Of a stretch of 64,000 nt of DNA, positions 16,013 to 25,003 are shown one piece after another. The notes beneath the pieces were generated by a model. The model worked only from the letters and a program-made list of their open reading frames with translations, did not search any database and had not been told where the DNA came from. The stretch's first letter is position 1, and each line of letters starts with the position of its first letter. The stretch comes from JAXGMV01 sp040768445 (GTDB lineage: Bacteria; Chloroflexota; Anaerolineae; Anaerolineales; Anaerolineaceae), in contig JAXGMV010000001.1 in assembly GCA_040768445.1 (NCBI GenBank), positions 1,364,001-1,428,000 on the forward strand, given 5' to 3'. Position numbers and translations under genes: made by a program.

Positions 16013-18385
16013 ATGGCAAAAACGGATCGAGTGGCAGCACTGCATAAACAAAGCCTTGAGGCAAAGCCAACACTTTCGAGTGAAAGGGCTGAGCTGATTA
16101 CTGCTTTCCTGGCGCAGCATACCGGGTTAATGTCCCCGGCGGTGCAGCGCGCCAGCATCTTCCAATTCTTGCTAGAGCACCAAACCATCTATATTCAACC
16201 GGGTGAATTGATCGTCGGTGAAAAAGGGCCGGCTCCGAAAGTCGCGCCGACCTACCCCGAGTTATGCTGCCATTCGCTGCAGGATTTGGATCTCCTCAAC
16301 AGCCGCGAGAAAATCCCGTTCAGCGTGGATGGGACGACGCGCGAGATCTATGCCGATCACATTATCCCGTTCTGGCGGGAGAAATCCATGCGCGAGCTGA
16401 TCTTTGCTGAGATGGAACCTGCCTGGCTGGATGCTTACGAAGCCGGCGTCTTCACTGAATTTATGGAACAGCGTTCACCCGGACATACTGTGCTGGATAA
16501 CAAGATCTACAGCCGCGGCATGCTGGATTTCATTGCTGAGATTGATACAAGCCTGGCTGCGCTGGATTACCTCGCAGAACCGCAGGCGTATGAGAAGGGA
16601 CAGGAACTGCGAGCCATGCGCATCAGCGCGGCTGCATTGATCCGTTTTGCCGAACGTTATGCCGAAAAAGCGGAAGAGCTGGCGGCTGGATGTGGCGATA
16701 CCTGGTTCAAAGATGAGCTGTTGCAGATCGCTGCAGTGTGCCGGCAGGTACCCGCCCATGCACCGCGCACTTTCAGGGAGGCGCTGCAGTATTACTGGTT
16801 TGTGCACCTTGGTGTAACGATTGAACTTAACACCTGGGATTCGTTCTGTCCGGGCAGATTGGACCAGCACCTCTACCCGTTTTACGCTTCCGGGCTGGCA
16901 GATGGAAGCCTGACACGGGAGAGCGCTGAGGAACTGCTGCAGTGTTTCTGGATCAAGTTCAACAACCAGCCGGCGCCGCCCAAAGTGGGTGTGACTGCGG
17001 CAGAGAGCGGTACCTACACAGATTTCGCCCAGATCAACCTGGGTGGTGTGCGTGAAGACGGATCTGACGGCGTCAATGACGTTACCTACCTGCTGCTGGA
17101 CGTGATTGAAGAGATGCGCCTGCTGCAGCCGAGCTCATCCATCCAAGTGAGCAAGAAGAACCCTGATCGCTTTGTCAAACGTGCCGCCCGCATTATCCGC
17201 ACCGGTTTTGGGCAGCCTTCTGTATTCAATGCCGACCTGATTACACAAGAACTGGTGCGCCAGGGTAAAAGCCTGGTGGATGCCCGCAACGGCGGCTCCA
17301 GCGGCTGTGTGGAAGTGGGTGCTTTTGGAAAGGAAGCCTACATCCTGACTGGTTACTTCAACCTGCCCAAGGTGTTGGAATTGACGCTCAATAACGGGTT
17401 TGATCACCGCACCGGTAAACAAGTTGGCGTGCAAACTGGTGACCCCGCATCATTTCAGACGTTTGATGACCTGTTTGATGCCTTTACCGAGCAGCTGACT
17501 TACCTGATGGATATCAAGGTGCGCGGCAACAACCGCATCGAGCGCCTGTATGCCGATTACATGCCAGCGCCGTTCCTGTCACTGCTGATTGATGACTGCA
17601 TTAAAACCGGCAGGGACTATCACAGCGGTGGGGCACGCTACAACACCAGCTATGTGCAGGGCGTCGGGCTCGGCTCTATCACCGATGCGTTTACTGCCAT
17701 CAAAATACACGTGTTTGAAGAACAAAATCTGACCATCGCGGAGTTGATGGATTGCCTTTCAGCAGATTTCAAGGGTTTTGAACGTACCCAGCAGCTGCTG
17801 CTTCACAAGACACCCAAGTACGGCAACGATGATGAGCGGGCTGACGAGGTGATGACCCGCGTGTTCACTGCCTACTTCAATGCCGTTGACGGCAGGAAGA
17901 ACACCCGCGGCGGCACCTACCGCATTAACATGCTGCCGACAACCGTGCATGTTTATTTTGGCTCCGTTATCGGCGCCACAGCGGACGGCAGGCATGCTGG
18001 CAAACCGCTTTCAGAGGGCATCTCACCGGTGCAGGGCATGGACAGGCACGGACCGACGGCTGTTCTGCGCTCTGCCGCAAAGATGGACCACGTGCTCACC
18101 GGCGGCACACTGCTGAACCAGAAATTCACACCGCAACTGCTGAAGGATGAGAAGGGGCTCGATAACCTGGTCAACCTGATTCGCACTTACTTCAAGCTGG
18201 ACGGTCATCATATTCAATTCAACGTGGTCGATGCCAAAACGCTGCGCGAAGCCCAGACGCATCCCGATCAACACCGTGACCTGATCGTCAGAGTGGCGGG
18301 TTACAGCGACTATTTCTGCGACTTGAGTGAGGCTTTACAGGAAGAGATCATTGCACGCACCGAACATGATGCTTTTGGAGGATAA
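16013..18385 (+). CDS. hypD: Glycyl-radical dehydratase, HypD-like (trans-4-hydroxy-L-proline dehydratase family)
   Basis: 790 residues, full length. The active-site loop SSGCVEVGAFG puts the thiyl Cys at 432 and the Glu at 434. The glycyl-radical motif RVAGYSDYF puts the radical Gly at 763. Both are two positions below those I recall for Clostridioides difficile HypD (Cys434, Glu436, Gly765). The protein also shares many segments with it, such as PTYPELCCH, GVFTEFMEQR, NNQPAPPKVG and TPKYGNDDERADE. HypD dehydrates trans-4-hydroxyproline to pyrroline-5-carboxylate in anaerobes. No pyrroline-5-carboxylate reductase gene is next to it, so related substrates remain possible. GGAGG lies seven bases before the ATG. 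It is inactive in oxygen. Confidence 0.85.
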   Translation: MAKTDRVAALHKQSLEAKPTLSSERAELITAFLAQHTGLMSPAVQRASIFQFLLEHQTIYIQPGELIVGEKGPAPKVAPTYPELCCHSLQDLDLLNSREKIPFSVDGTTREIYADHIIPFWREKSMRELIFAEMEPAWLDAYEAGVFTEFMEQRSPGHTVLDNKIYSRGMLDFIAEIDTSLAALDYLAEPQAYEKGQELRAMRISAAALIRFAERYAEKAEELAAGCGDTWFKDELLQIAAVCRQVPAHAPRTFREALQYYWFVHLGVTIELNTWDSFCPGRLDQHLYPFYASGLADGSLTRESAEELLQCFWIKFNNQPAPPKVGVTAAESGTYTDFAQINLGGVREDGSDGVNDVTYLLLDVIEEMRLLQPSSSIQVSKKNPDRFVKRAARIIRTGFGQPSVFNADLITQELVRQGKSLVDARNGGSSGCVEVGAFGKEAYILTGYFNLPKVLELTLNNGFDHRTGKQVGVQTGDPASFQTFDDLFDAFTEQLTYLMDIKVRGNNRIERLYADYMPAPFLSLLIDDCIKTGRDYHSGGARYNTSYVQGVGLGSITDAFTAIKIHVFEEQNLTIAELMDCLSADFKGFERTQQLLLHKTPKYGNDDERADEVMTRVFTAYFNAVDGRKNTRGGTYRINMLPTTVHVYFGSVIGATADGRHAGKPLSEGISPVQGMDRHGPTAVLRSAAKMDHVLTGGTLLNQKFTPQLLKDEKGLDNLVNLIRTYFKLDGHHIQFNVVDAKTLREAQTHPDQHRDLIVRVAGYSDYFCDLSEALQEEIIARTEHDAFGG

Positions 18386-18568
18386 GGCTTTACTCCCAAG
18401 TAATTGCGATTGGCTGGTTTTTCTCTCAGGCTCTGCTTGTGCCACGCACAGATGAGGCAATAAAATGGATTTTGGGGCTGCTAATGATTAAGCGACGGTG
18501 CCAGGAATCAAATCTACAGAAGTGTACTGCATAGATGATAACTAAATTGGTCAGAGGAAATTGGAACT

Positions 18569-19792
18569 ATGAAGATTTATGAAGAACTGCAAGCAAGAGA
18601 ACTAATTGCACAGGTTACCGATGAAGCTGAAATTAGGGAACTACTCAATTCCGGTAAAGCCACTTTTTACATTGGCTTTGACCCGACCGCTGATTCACTG
18701 CATGTTGGACATTTCATGGCTCTGTCAATCATGAAGCGCCTGCAAATGGCGGGAAATAAACCGGTTGTACTGCTCGGCGGCGGCACAGGGCATATCGGTG
18801 ACCCATCCGGACGCACGGATTTGCGGTCATTGATGACTCCGGAGACCATCCAGCATAATTGCGAGTGCTTTCAAAAACAGATTGCTAAATTCATTGACTT
18901 TTCTAATGATAGGGCACTCCTGGTAAACAACAGCGATTGGCTCTTGAATTTAAACTACGTTGAGCTGCTGCGTGAAGTCGGTCCACATTTTTCCGTCAAT
19001 ACCATGCTGCGTGCCGAGTGCTATAAACAGAGGATGGAGAAGGGACTTTCCTTCCTTGAATTCAACTACATGATCATGCAGTCATACGATTTCTATCACC
19101 TCTTCAAAAATTACGGCGTAAACATGCAGCTCGGTGGTGATGACCAGTGGTCAAACATGTTGGGCGGTACGGAGCTGATTCGTCGCAAGTTGAACCAGAA
19201 CGCCTATGCCATGACGATCACGCTGCTGATGAATTCTGAAGGTAACAAGATGGGAAAAACTGCCAAAGGTGCGGTTTGGCTGGATCCAGAAAAAACCTCT
19301 CCTTATGAATTTTTCCAGTACTGGCGGAATGTCAGTGACAGCGATGTGCTCAAATGCATCAGGATGCTGACTTTTATCCCGATTGAAAAGGTTGAGCGAA
19401 TGAGTGCCTGGGAGGGCAGCAAGCTCAATGAAGCCAAAGAACTCCTTGCGTATGAACTGACCAAGCTGATTCACGGTGAAGAAGAGGCTATAAATGCAAT
19501 GGCTGCTTCCCATGCACTGTTCCTGGCAGGCGAGGATGATGCCAGCATGCCAACAACCGAATTGACAGCGGATCAGGTAAAAGATGGCGCTGTCAATGTC
19601 CTGGATCTACTGATGTTGTGCGGAATCGCCGGGTCAAAGAGTGAAGGCCGGCGGGTGATTACGCAAGGTGGCCTGTCCATCAATGACCAGCCGGTAAAAT
19701 CACCCGACCTCACACTAACTGAGGGTGACTTGCGGTCTGGTGTCAAAATACGAAAAGGCAAGAAAACGTACCATAAGGTTGTATTGGTGTGA
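18569..19792 (+). CDS. tyrS: Tyrosyl-tRNA synthetase
   Basis: 407 residues, a bacterial TyrRS. HVGHF (45-49) is the HIGH motif and KMGKT near residue 228 is the KMSKS motif. The QSYDFYHL and QLGGDDQWSN blocks bind tyrosine, and the C-terminal 65 residues form an S4 RNA-binding domain (GGLSINDQPVKS). It charges tRNA-Tyr with tyrosine in the cytoplasm. The 183-base gap upstream was checked for a T-box and none was seen; GAGGAAA precedes the start. It is a single-gene unit. Confidence 0.97.
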   Translation: MKIYEELQARELIAQVTDEAEIRELLNSGKATFYIGFDPTADSLHVGHFMALSIMKRLQMAGNKPVVLLGGGTGHIGDPSGRTDLRSLMTPETIQHNCECFQKQIAKFIDFSNDRALLVNNSDWLLNLNYVELLREVGPHFSVNTMLRAECYKQRMEKGLSFLEFNYMIMQSYDFYHLFKNYGVNMQLGGDDQWSNMLGGTELIRRKLNQNAYAMTITLLMNSEGNKMGKTAKGAVWLDPEKTSPYEFFQYWRNVSDSDVLKCIRMLTFIPIEKVERMSAWEGSKLNEAKELLAYELTKLIHGEEEAINAMAASHALFLAGEDDASMPTTELTADQVKDGAVNVLDLLMLCGIAGSKSEGRRVITQGGLSINDQPVKSPDLTLTEGDLRSGVKIRKGKKTYHKVVLV

Positions 19793-19829
19793 GTACGTTT
19801 ATTACACAGTAAGAAAAAGAAAAAACCGC

Positions 19830-19857
19830 TTGCAAGAGCCGGCAGTGTTGCTATAAT
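19830..19857 (+). promoter_or_regulatory. Promoter of bacterioferritin gene
   Basis: TTGCAA (19830-19835), a 16-base spacer, and TATAAT (19852-19857), which is preceded by TTGC. It lies about 65 bases before the bfr ATG. Confidence 0.65.
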
Positions 19858-19924
19858 TAATGAAGCAATATACGGTGAGATTAGCCGTTTTGACGTTTAA
19901 GATGATTAATAAATGGAGGTTATT

Positions 19925-20392
19925 ATGAAAGGGCATGAAAAAATACTTGAGGCTTTAAATGGACTGCTGGCTGATGAGCTGACTGCAATCAATCAATACA
20001 TGGTTCATTCAGAGATGTGCGATGATTGGATGTACGCTAAACTGCATGGAAAAATCGAAGAGCGCGCCATCCAGGAAATGAAACATGCTGAGACATTGAT
20101 TGGCAGGATCCTGTTCCTTGAAGGAACGCCAGTAGTTTCGAATTTAAAGAAGATTGTTATCGGCGCTGACGTTAAAACGCAATTTGACAATGACCATGCA
20201 GCTGAGGTCATTGCTATCGATGGTTATAATGCGGCTATTAAACTGGCTGTTGAACTGGGAGATAACGGTACCCGCAAGATGCTCGAAGGTATCCTTGAAG
20301 AAGAAGAAGATCATATTGACTGGATCGAAGCCCAGATTGAACAGGTTGGGCAAATGGGTTATGAGCGCTACCTGGTGGAACAGACAGACTAA
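19925..20392 (+). CDS. bfr: Bacterioferritin
   Basis: 155 residues, the usual length. The diiron ferroxidase ligands are all present: Glu18, Glu50, His53, Glu93, Glu126 and His129. The haem-ligand methionine is Met51 in EMKHAE. It forms a 24-subunit shell that oxidises Fe(II) and stores iron, with haem at subunit interfaces. ATG 19925 is chosen because GGAGG sits just upstream; an in-frame ATG at 19913 is itself part of that ribosome site. It has its own promoter and ends at a strong terminator shared with the malic-enzyme gene. Confidence 0.96.
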   Translation: MKGHEKILEALNGLLADELTAINQYMVHSEMCDDWMYAKLHGKIEERAIQEMKHAETLIGRILFLEGTPVVSNLKKIVIGADVKTQFDNDHAAEVIAIDGYNAAIKLAVELGDNGTRKMLEGILEEEEDHIDWIEAQIEQVGQMGYERYLVEQTD

Positions 20393-20426
20393 TTACGGCA
20401 GCCTGTTCGTTACGATGATAAGAAAA

Positions 20427-20451
20427 CTGCTCCGGTACCACGCCGGAGCAG
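20427..20451. terminator. Bidirectional terminator
   Basis: CTGCTCCGG (20427-20435) pairs with CCGGAGCAG (20443-20451), with AAAA on the left and TTTT on the right. It serves bfr and the converging malic-enzyme gene. Confidence 0.85.
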
Positions 20452-20478
20452 AAGTTTTAATTTGGTTTTTTTGTTGAC

Positions 20479-21759
20479 TTATTCCGGGCTGACAAATTTG
20501 TGTTCCAGCTGCTTCCTGTAGTCTTCAATATCAATAGAGATCCTGGCAGCGCCGCTTTTCATGGCTGCTTCAGCCACAGCCGATGCCTGGACGATGCCAA
20601 TGCGGTGATCATATGCTTTGGGCAGGATATACTCCGGGCCATAAGAGAGTTCGGTCAGGTTATACGCTTTTAAAACAGCTTTGGGAACAGGCTGCTTCGC
20701 CAGGTCAGCGAGCGCCTGTGACGCCGCCACTTTCATCTCGTCATTGATCGCCAGCGCCCGTACATCCAGCGCGCCGCGGAAGAGGAAGGGGAAGCACAGC
20801 ACATTATTGATCTGGTTGGGCAGGTCAGAGCGGCCGGTTGCCAGCAGGGCATCAGGCCGGGCTGCACGGGCAACCTCGTATTTAATCTCAGGGTTGGGGT
20901 TTGCCATGGCAAAGACAATCGGGTTGGGCTGCATGGTTTGCAGCATTTCAGGCGTCAGCACATCTGCCGCTGAAAGACCGATGAACACATCAGCTCCCTT
21001 GATAGTGTCTGCCAGTGTGGCAGATTTGCTGCCTTGAGCAAATACCGCTTTTTCAGGGAACATCTCCTGCGGGCGGTCATTGTATACCAGCCCATGAATG
21101 TCACACATGAAGATGTTCTCGCGTGGGACGCCGATGCGCACCAGCTGGTTGGCAGTTGCCAGCCCGGCTGCCCCGGCGCCGCTGAAAACCACTTTAACCG
21201 CCTTAATACTGCGGTTGGTGTTATCGAGCGCATTTAACAGGGCGGCGCTGGCTACAATCGCCGTACCGTGCTGGTCATCGTGAAAGACCGGGATGTCCAG
21301 CATGCTTTTGAGCGTGTTCTCGATGTAGAAACATTCCGGTGATCTGAAGTCCTCAAGGTTGATACCACCAAAGGTGGGTGAGATGGCTGCAACCGTACGG
21401 ATGATTTCGTCTGAATCCAGGCTGTTCACCTCAATATCAAAGGCATCCACATCGGCAAATTTCTTGAACAGCACACATTTGCCTTCCATCACCGGCTTGG
21501 ACGCCAGCGCACCGCGGTTACCCAGACCTAATATGGCTGTGCCATTGGAAATAACCGCCACCAGGTTGCCTTTGGATGTGTACTCGTACGCCAGGAGCGG
21601 ATCACGTTCAATCTCCAGCACAGGTTCTGCAACACCGGGCGTGTAAGCCAGCCCGAGATCACGCTGTGTGACCAGTGGTTTCGTAGGTAAAATGGAGATC
21701 TTTCCTGGTTTACCGTCTAATTTGTGATAGGCAAGAGCATCTTCTTTTAATGATCCCAT
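20479..21759 (-). CDS. NAD(P)-dependent malic enzyme
   Basis: 426 residues, the short bacterial type without a phosphotransacetylase extension. YTPGVAEP holds the catalytic Tyr, SNGTAILGLGNRG and the metal-binding FHDDQHGTAIV follow, and the Rossmann site is FSGAGAAGLATA. It oxidatively decarboxylates malate to pyruvate, making NADH or NADPH in the cytoplasm. ATG 21759 has AGGA five bases upstream; a longer form would start at 21783. It is a single gene, divergent from the S51-like gene. Confidence 0.93.
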   Translation of the reverse strand: MGSLKEDALAYHKLDGKPGKISILPTKPLVTQRDLGLAYTPGVAEPVLEIERDPLLAYEYTSKGNLVAVISNGTAILGLGNRGALASKPVMEGKCVLFKKFADVDAFDIEVNSLDSDEIIRTVAAISPTFGGINLEDFRSPECFYIENTLKSMLDIPVFHDDQHGTAIVASAALLNALDNTNRSIKAVKVVFSGAGAAGLATANQLVRIGVPRENIFMCDIHGLVYNDRPQEMFPEKAVFAQGSKSATLADTIKGADVFIGLSAADVLTPEMLQTMQPNPIVFAMANPNPEIKYEVARAARPDALLATGRSDLPNQINNVLCFPFLFRGALDVRALAINDEMKVAASQALADLAKQPVPKAVLKAYNLTELSYGPEYILPKAYDHRIGIVQASAVAEAAMKSGAARISIDIEDYRKQLEHKFVSPE

Positions 21760-21796
21760 AACAGTCCTCATTTCTGTAAGCATTTATGAACGCATC

Positions 21797-21822
21797 GACT
21801 GCTTTAATTTTAGCAGTCTTTT
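21797..21822 (+). terminator. Small hairpin with T run in divergent region
   Basis: GACTGCT (21797-21803) pairs with AGCAGTC (21812-21818), followed by TTTT. It lies between the two divergent starts, reads as a terminator only on the plus strand, and has no obvious plus-strand gene to end. It may block antisense read-through. Confidence 0.35.
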
Positions 21823-21917
21823 GGACGGCAAGGTTATTGCAGGTGATTTTGTTGTGCAGAGTGATTTATGAAAAGGTATACTTTATTGCAAATAAACTTT
21901 TATCATCAGGATCATTC

Positions 21918-22979
21918 ATGTCACTTTTTCCAACAACACCTGGCCTGGTTGGGCTGTTAGGCTCAGGGGAGACAGCAGCGGCAGGCGGAACCCTGTTTGA
22001 ACTGCTTGCTTCCCAAAACGAAACACCTCTGACCGTTAGCGTGCTTGAAACGCCGGCCGGTTTTGAACTGAACGCAGATAAGGTTGCTAAGCGCGTCAGT
22101 GACTTTATGCTGAAACGCCTGCAAAATTACCAGGTTCATGTATCACAGATCAGCGCCCGCAGGAAAGATGGCGAATTTGGAACGAATGATGCCAGGCACC
22201 TTGAGGCTGTTGCGGATAGTCAAATGATTTATATGGGTGCCGGCAGCCCAACCTATGCTACAAGACATTTAAAAGACAGCCTTTTGTGGTCAGGAATAAA
22301 TGTGATGCACGGACGGGGAAGCGCACTGGCGTTTGCCAGCGCGGCTGTGATTGCCATTAGCGCTTATGCTCTGCCGGTGTATGAGATATACAAGGTTGGC
22401 GAAGACCCTTACTGGAACCGCGGGCTTGATTTTTTCAGCGCATTTGGGCTCAAGCTGGCAATTATCCCACACTGGAATAATACCGATGGCAGCGAGGAAC
22501 TGGACACCAGCCACTGCTTCATGGGCATTCCCAGGTTTGAGGTTCTGAAGGCACAGCTGCCGCAAGATGTTGTGGTGTTGGGTATAGATGAGCACACCGG
22601 ACTGGTGATGGATTTTCAACGCGGCAACTGCCGGGTGATTGGTCAGGGCAGTGTGCATCTGTTGACCGCAGGCGTTCAAAAAAGCACTTATGCGAAAAAT
22701 GATCAGTTTCAGATGCATGAGCTGGGGAATTTTCACTTACCCAAGGATATGCCTGCGGGTAAGGCATCTGAGATGATAGAAAAATACCTGCATGCGGCAG
22801 CAGAGAAAGACGCTGAACCGCAGCAAGTACCTGATTTTGTGCAGCAGTTGGTAGCTGAGCGTGAAACAGCGAGACTTAATCGAGACTGGCAGCGGTCAGA
22901 CATACTGCGGGCGCAGATAGAGACTGCCGGCTGGCAGGTCAGTGATACGCCATCCGGGCCAGTGATTGGGAGGAAGTAA
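21918..22979 (+). CDS. Peptidase S51-like protein fused to a CysRS-type C-terminal segment
   Basis: 353 residues. Residues 1-280 follow the class I amidotransferase-like fold of S51 peptidases (dipeptidase E, cyanophycinase): GLLGSGET at the start, MIYMGAGSPTYA, then SALAFASAAVIAIS at the nucleophile elbow and LGIDEHTGLV. The canonical GxSAG is not intact, so activity is uncertain. The last 45 residues (ARLNRDWQRSDILRAQI, GWQVSDTPSGP) look like the C-terminal helical end of cysteinyl-tRNA synthetase. AGGA precedes ATG 21918. It is isolated, with the GntR locus promoter downstream. Confidence 0.7.
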   Translation: MSLFPTTPGLVGLLGSGETAAAGGTLFELLASQNETPLTVSVLETPAGFELNADKVAKRVSDFMLKRLQNYQVHVSQISARRKDGEFGTNDARHLEAVADSQMIYMGAGSPTYATRHLKDSLLWSGINVMHGRGSALAFASAAVIAISAYALPVYEIYKVGEDPYWNRGLDFFSAFGLKLAIIPHWNNTDGSEELDTSHCFMGIPRFEVLKAQLPQDVVVLGIDEHTGLVMDFQRGNCRVIGQGSVHLLTAGVQKSTYAKNDQFQMHELGNFHLPKDMPAGKASEMIEKYLHAAAEKDAEPQQVPDFVQQLVAERETARLNRDWQRSDILRAQIETAGWQVSDTPSGPVIGRK

Positions 22980-23075
22980 GTTGGGTATTTCCGATTGTTG
23001 TCTAAACTTGCAAATGATCTGATGGAAATAATAAAAAATATCCCAAATTGATTCCTTAAAAATCCCTGATTCTGC

Positions 23076-23104
23076 TTGACATTCCTTTAAAATATTGCTA
23101 AACT
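23076..23104 (+). promoter_or_regulatory. Promoter of the GntR-led locus
   Basis: TTGACA (23076-23081) and TAAACT (23099-23104) with an ideal 17-base spacer, the best sigma-70-type promoter in the window. The operator-like repeats begin inside the -10 box. Confidence 0.75.
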
Positions 23105-23141
23105 GTAACAGTACGATGTCACAATAACTGTACTGTAACAG
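23102..23141. promoter_or_regulatory. Operator-like direct repeats at the GntR promoter
   Basis: ACTGTAACAG occurs at 23102-23111 and again at 23132-23141, exactly 30 bases (about three helical turns) apart. Each copy contains CTGT-A-ACAG, a nine-base near-palindrome. CAGTAC (23109-23114) and GTACTG (23130-23135) add an outer inversion. The position over the -10 and start site fits repression, probably autoregulation by the GntR protein encoded next. Confidence 0.6.
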
Positions 23142-23148
23142 GAAAACA

Positions 23149-23199
23149 ATGCCACGACCTTCAACGACTGTGCAGAGTACATCCACCCCAGGTTTATAG
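23149..23199 (+). CDS. Possible 16-residue leader peptide
   Basis: A short frame, MPRPSTTVQSTSTPGL, begins at ATG 23149 with AGGA six bases before it and ends at TAG 23199. This is 43 bases before the GntR start. It lies wholly inside the mRNA leader. It is rich in Thr, Ser and Pro. It may be a translated control ORF or chance; nothing else supports it. Confidence 0.3.
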   Translation: MPRPSTTVQSTSTPGL

Positions 23200-23241
23200 T
23201 TTCATACCCCACCAGGACAAAATTATAGAGGGACACGAGTT

Positions 23242-24249
23242 ATGGAATGGAAACTAGACCGAGAACTGCCAATCCCTATTGCTGAACAGATCAAAGGGCA
23301 GATTGTCTATGCAATTTCTTTTGGAACCATTCAGCCAGGCGACACACTCCCATCAGTACGGGAGTTGGCTGGCATTCTCAAGGTCTCACCTGTGACCATC
23401 GCCAAAGTGTACCGTGAGTTGATCAAGGACGGTATGTTGGTCAGCAAGCCTTATGTGGGTGTATTTGTGAATGAACTGGGTATGACAAACGGCAAAAATC
23501 ACAACGAGATCAGCCAGCACAATCTGCACGGAATAATTACCAACGCCATTCGTCAGGCAAAGCTGATGGGTTATTCGATGGATCACTTTCGTGATGCCTT
23601 CATGGAAATTGACAAGCAGATGGTCAGCGCTGATGCCAAGATTACCATCCTGATGGTGGGAAACTTTGTTGAAGCTACGTATGCATATTCGCGCAAAATG
23701 GAAGCTCTGTTGGAGGATCTTAACATCCAGGTTGTACCAATGACCTTGACTGACCTGGTCACTCGGCTGCCGGAAATGCTTCCAATCATTAAAACAGCCA
23801 GCCTGGCGGTGACGGTACCGCAGCGCCTGCAAGATGTGCGCGCCATTTTGGAACCTGAACACTGCCGAGTGGTTGCCATAGCCTTTGACCTGAGCCATGA
23901 ATCCATTCAACAGCTTTCGGCGATCTCCCCCGATCAAAAAGTTGGCATTGTGTCCACATACCCGGAATATGTACATACCATGGTCAACGAGCTTGCAGCC
24001 CATGGTTTGATGATCAACACGCCATTAATTGCCTTAATAGCCCAGGAACAGAAGGTTAAAGAAATGTTGAATGAGATCGATGTATTGGTCTATGCCACCG
24101 GCTCATCAATAGTCAGGGAATGGGCTCCCAGAGACCTGATCATGTTTGAGTTTTTACACACCCCCTCACCGGAATCGGTCAACCGCCTGCGTGCGCTGAT
24201 TGAACGAGATATTATCGGTGCGAATAAATCACTCAAAACCCTGGAGTAA
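23242..24249 (+). CDS. GntR-family transcriptional regulator
   Basis: 335 residues. The N-terminal 75 residues are a GntR winged helix (PIAEQIKGQIVYAI, GDTLPSVRELAGILKVSPVTIAKVYREL). The remaining 250 residues are an effector domain with alternating strands and helices (ITILMVGNF, LAVTVPQRL, VVAIAFDL, KVGIVSTYPEY, VDVLVYATGSS). It resembles a substrate-sensing fold more than the usual FadR, HutC or MocR domains, and I cannot name its ligand. It heads the 29 kb plus-strand locus and very likely controls it from the repeats at 23102-23141. Confidence 0.88.
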   Translation: MEWKLDRELPIPIAEQIKGQIVYAISFGTIQPGDTLPSVRELAGILKVSPVTIAKVYRELIKDGMLVSKPYVGVFVNELGMTNGKNHNEISQHNLHGIITNAIRQAKLMGYSMDHFRDAFMEIDKQMVSADAKITILMVGNFVEATYAYSRKMEALLEDLNIQVVPMTLTDLVTRLPEMLPIIKTASLAVTVPQRLQDVRAILEPEHCRVVAIAFDLSHESIQQLSAISPDQKVGIVSTYPEYVHTMVNELAAHGLMINTPLIALIAQEQKVKEMLNEIDVLVYATGSSIVREWAPRDLIMFEFLHTPSPESVNRLRALIERDIIGANKSLKTLE

Positions 24250-24258
24250 ACGAATTTT

Positions 24259-24987
24259 ATGACACCCAATTCATCACAACCATCCAATAAACCATATCAG
24301 GTGTTCGCTGATATCCAACGCCCAGACGCTTATGCATTGAAAGCCTTTGCTCAGGTCGGTGTCTCCGATGTACTGGAAGGCCTTGATATGGATACGCTGC
24401 TCGACCCGGCTATCCGGCCAGTATGGAACGGCGCACAGATCATTGGCCCGGCCGTGACAGCCTTGAATGTCAGCGGTGATACTCTGATGATGCATTATGC
24501 CCTTGAGCTCAGCAAGCCCGGTGATGTGCTGGTGGTAACGTGTGAAGATGAAAACCCCAGCGCAACCTGGGGAAAGATGGTGACCGTGGCTGCCATAGGC
24601 AGGGGGCTTGCCGGCGCAGTAGTGGACGGCGCAGTACGCGATTCAGCCCATATCCGCGAGGTAAAGTTCCCGGTATGGACGCGCTCCTACAGCCCGCGCG
24701 GCAGCAAGCGCAAGGGTCCGGGCAGCATCAATGTGCCGGTGATGTGCGGCGGTGTGCTGGTTAACCCGGGCGACTTAATCATGGCAGATGATGACGGTAT
24801 TATTGTTGTCCCGCAGGAAAAAATGACAGCCGCATTGGCAGCAGCACAGGCAAGGGTGCAGCGAGAAGAGAATATCATGCACCAGTTGGAGCAGGGCATC
24901 AGCCCGTTTGCGCTTTTGGGTATGGAGAATGCGATTATTGAAGCAGGCTTGACCGCCAGGCCAGGCTGCTATAACGACCAAAACTAA
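24259..24987 (+). CDS. RraA-like protein (HMG/CHA aldolase family)
   Basis: 242 residues. VSDVLEGL, the GPAVTALNVSGD segment, then GAVVDGAVRDSAHI with the Arg-Asp pair of the active site, and NPGDLIMADDDGIIVVP identify the RraA fold. Enzymatic members with this DGxxRD motif are metal-dependent aldolases or oxaloacetate decarboxylases (4-hydroxy-4-methyl-2-oxoglutarate aldolase type). The RNase-E inhibitor role is confined to RraA proper. Here it lies nine bases after the regulator gene and 16 before an aminotransferase, so a role in cleaving or decarboxylating a 2-oxo-acid made by that enzyme is plausible. Confidence 0.82.
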   Translation: MTPNSSQPSNKPYQVFADIQRPDAYALKAFAQVGVSDVLEGLDMDTLLDPAIRPVWNGAQIIGPAVTALNVSGDTLMMHYALELSKPGDVLVVTCEDENPSATWGKMVTVAAIGRGLAGAVVDGAVRDSAHIREVKFPVWTRSYSPRGSKRKGPGSINVPVMCGGVLVNPGDLIMADDDGIIVVPQEKMTAALAAAQARVQREENIMHQLEQGISPFALLGMENAIIEAGLTARPGCYNDQN

Positions 24988-25003
24988 TTCACTGGAGATA
25001 AAA

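Noticed and set aside
18386..18568. Possible T-box leader before tyrS
   Set aside because: The conserved T-box sequence and an anti-terminator/terminator pair were looked for and not seen.
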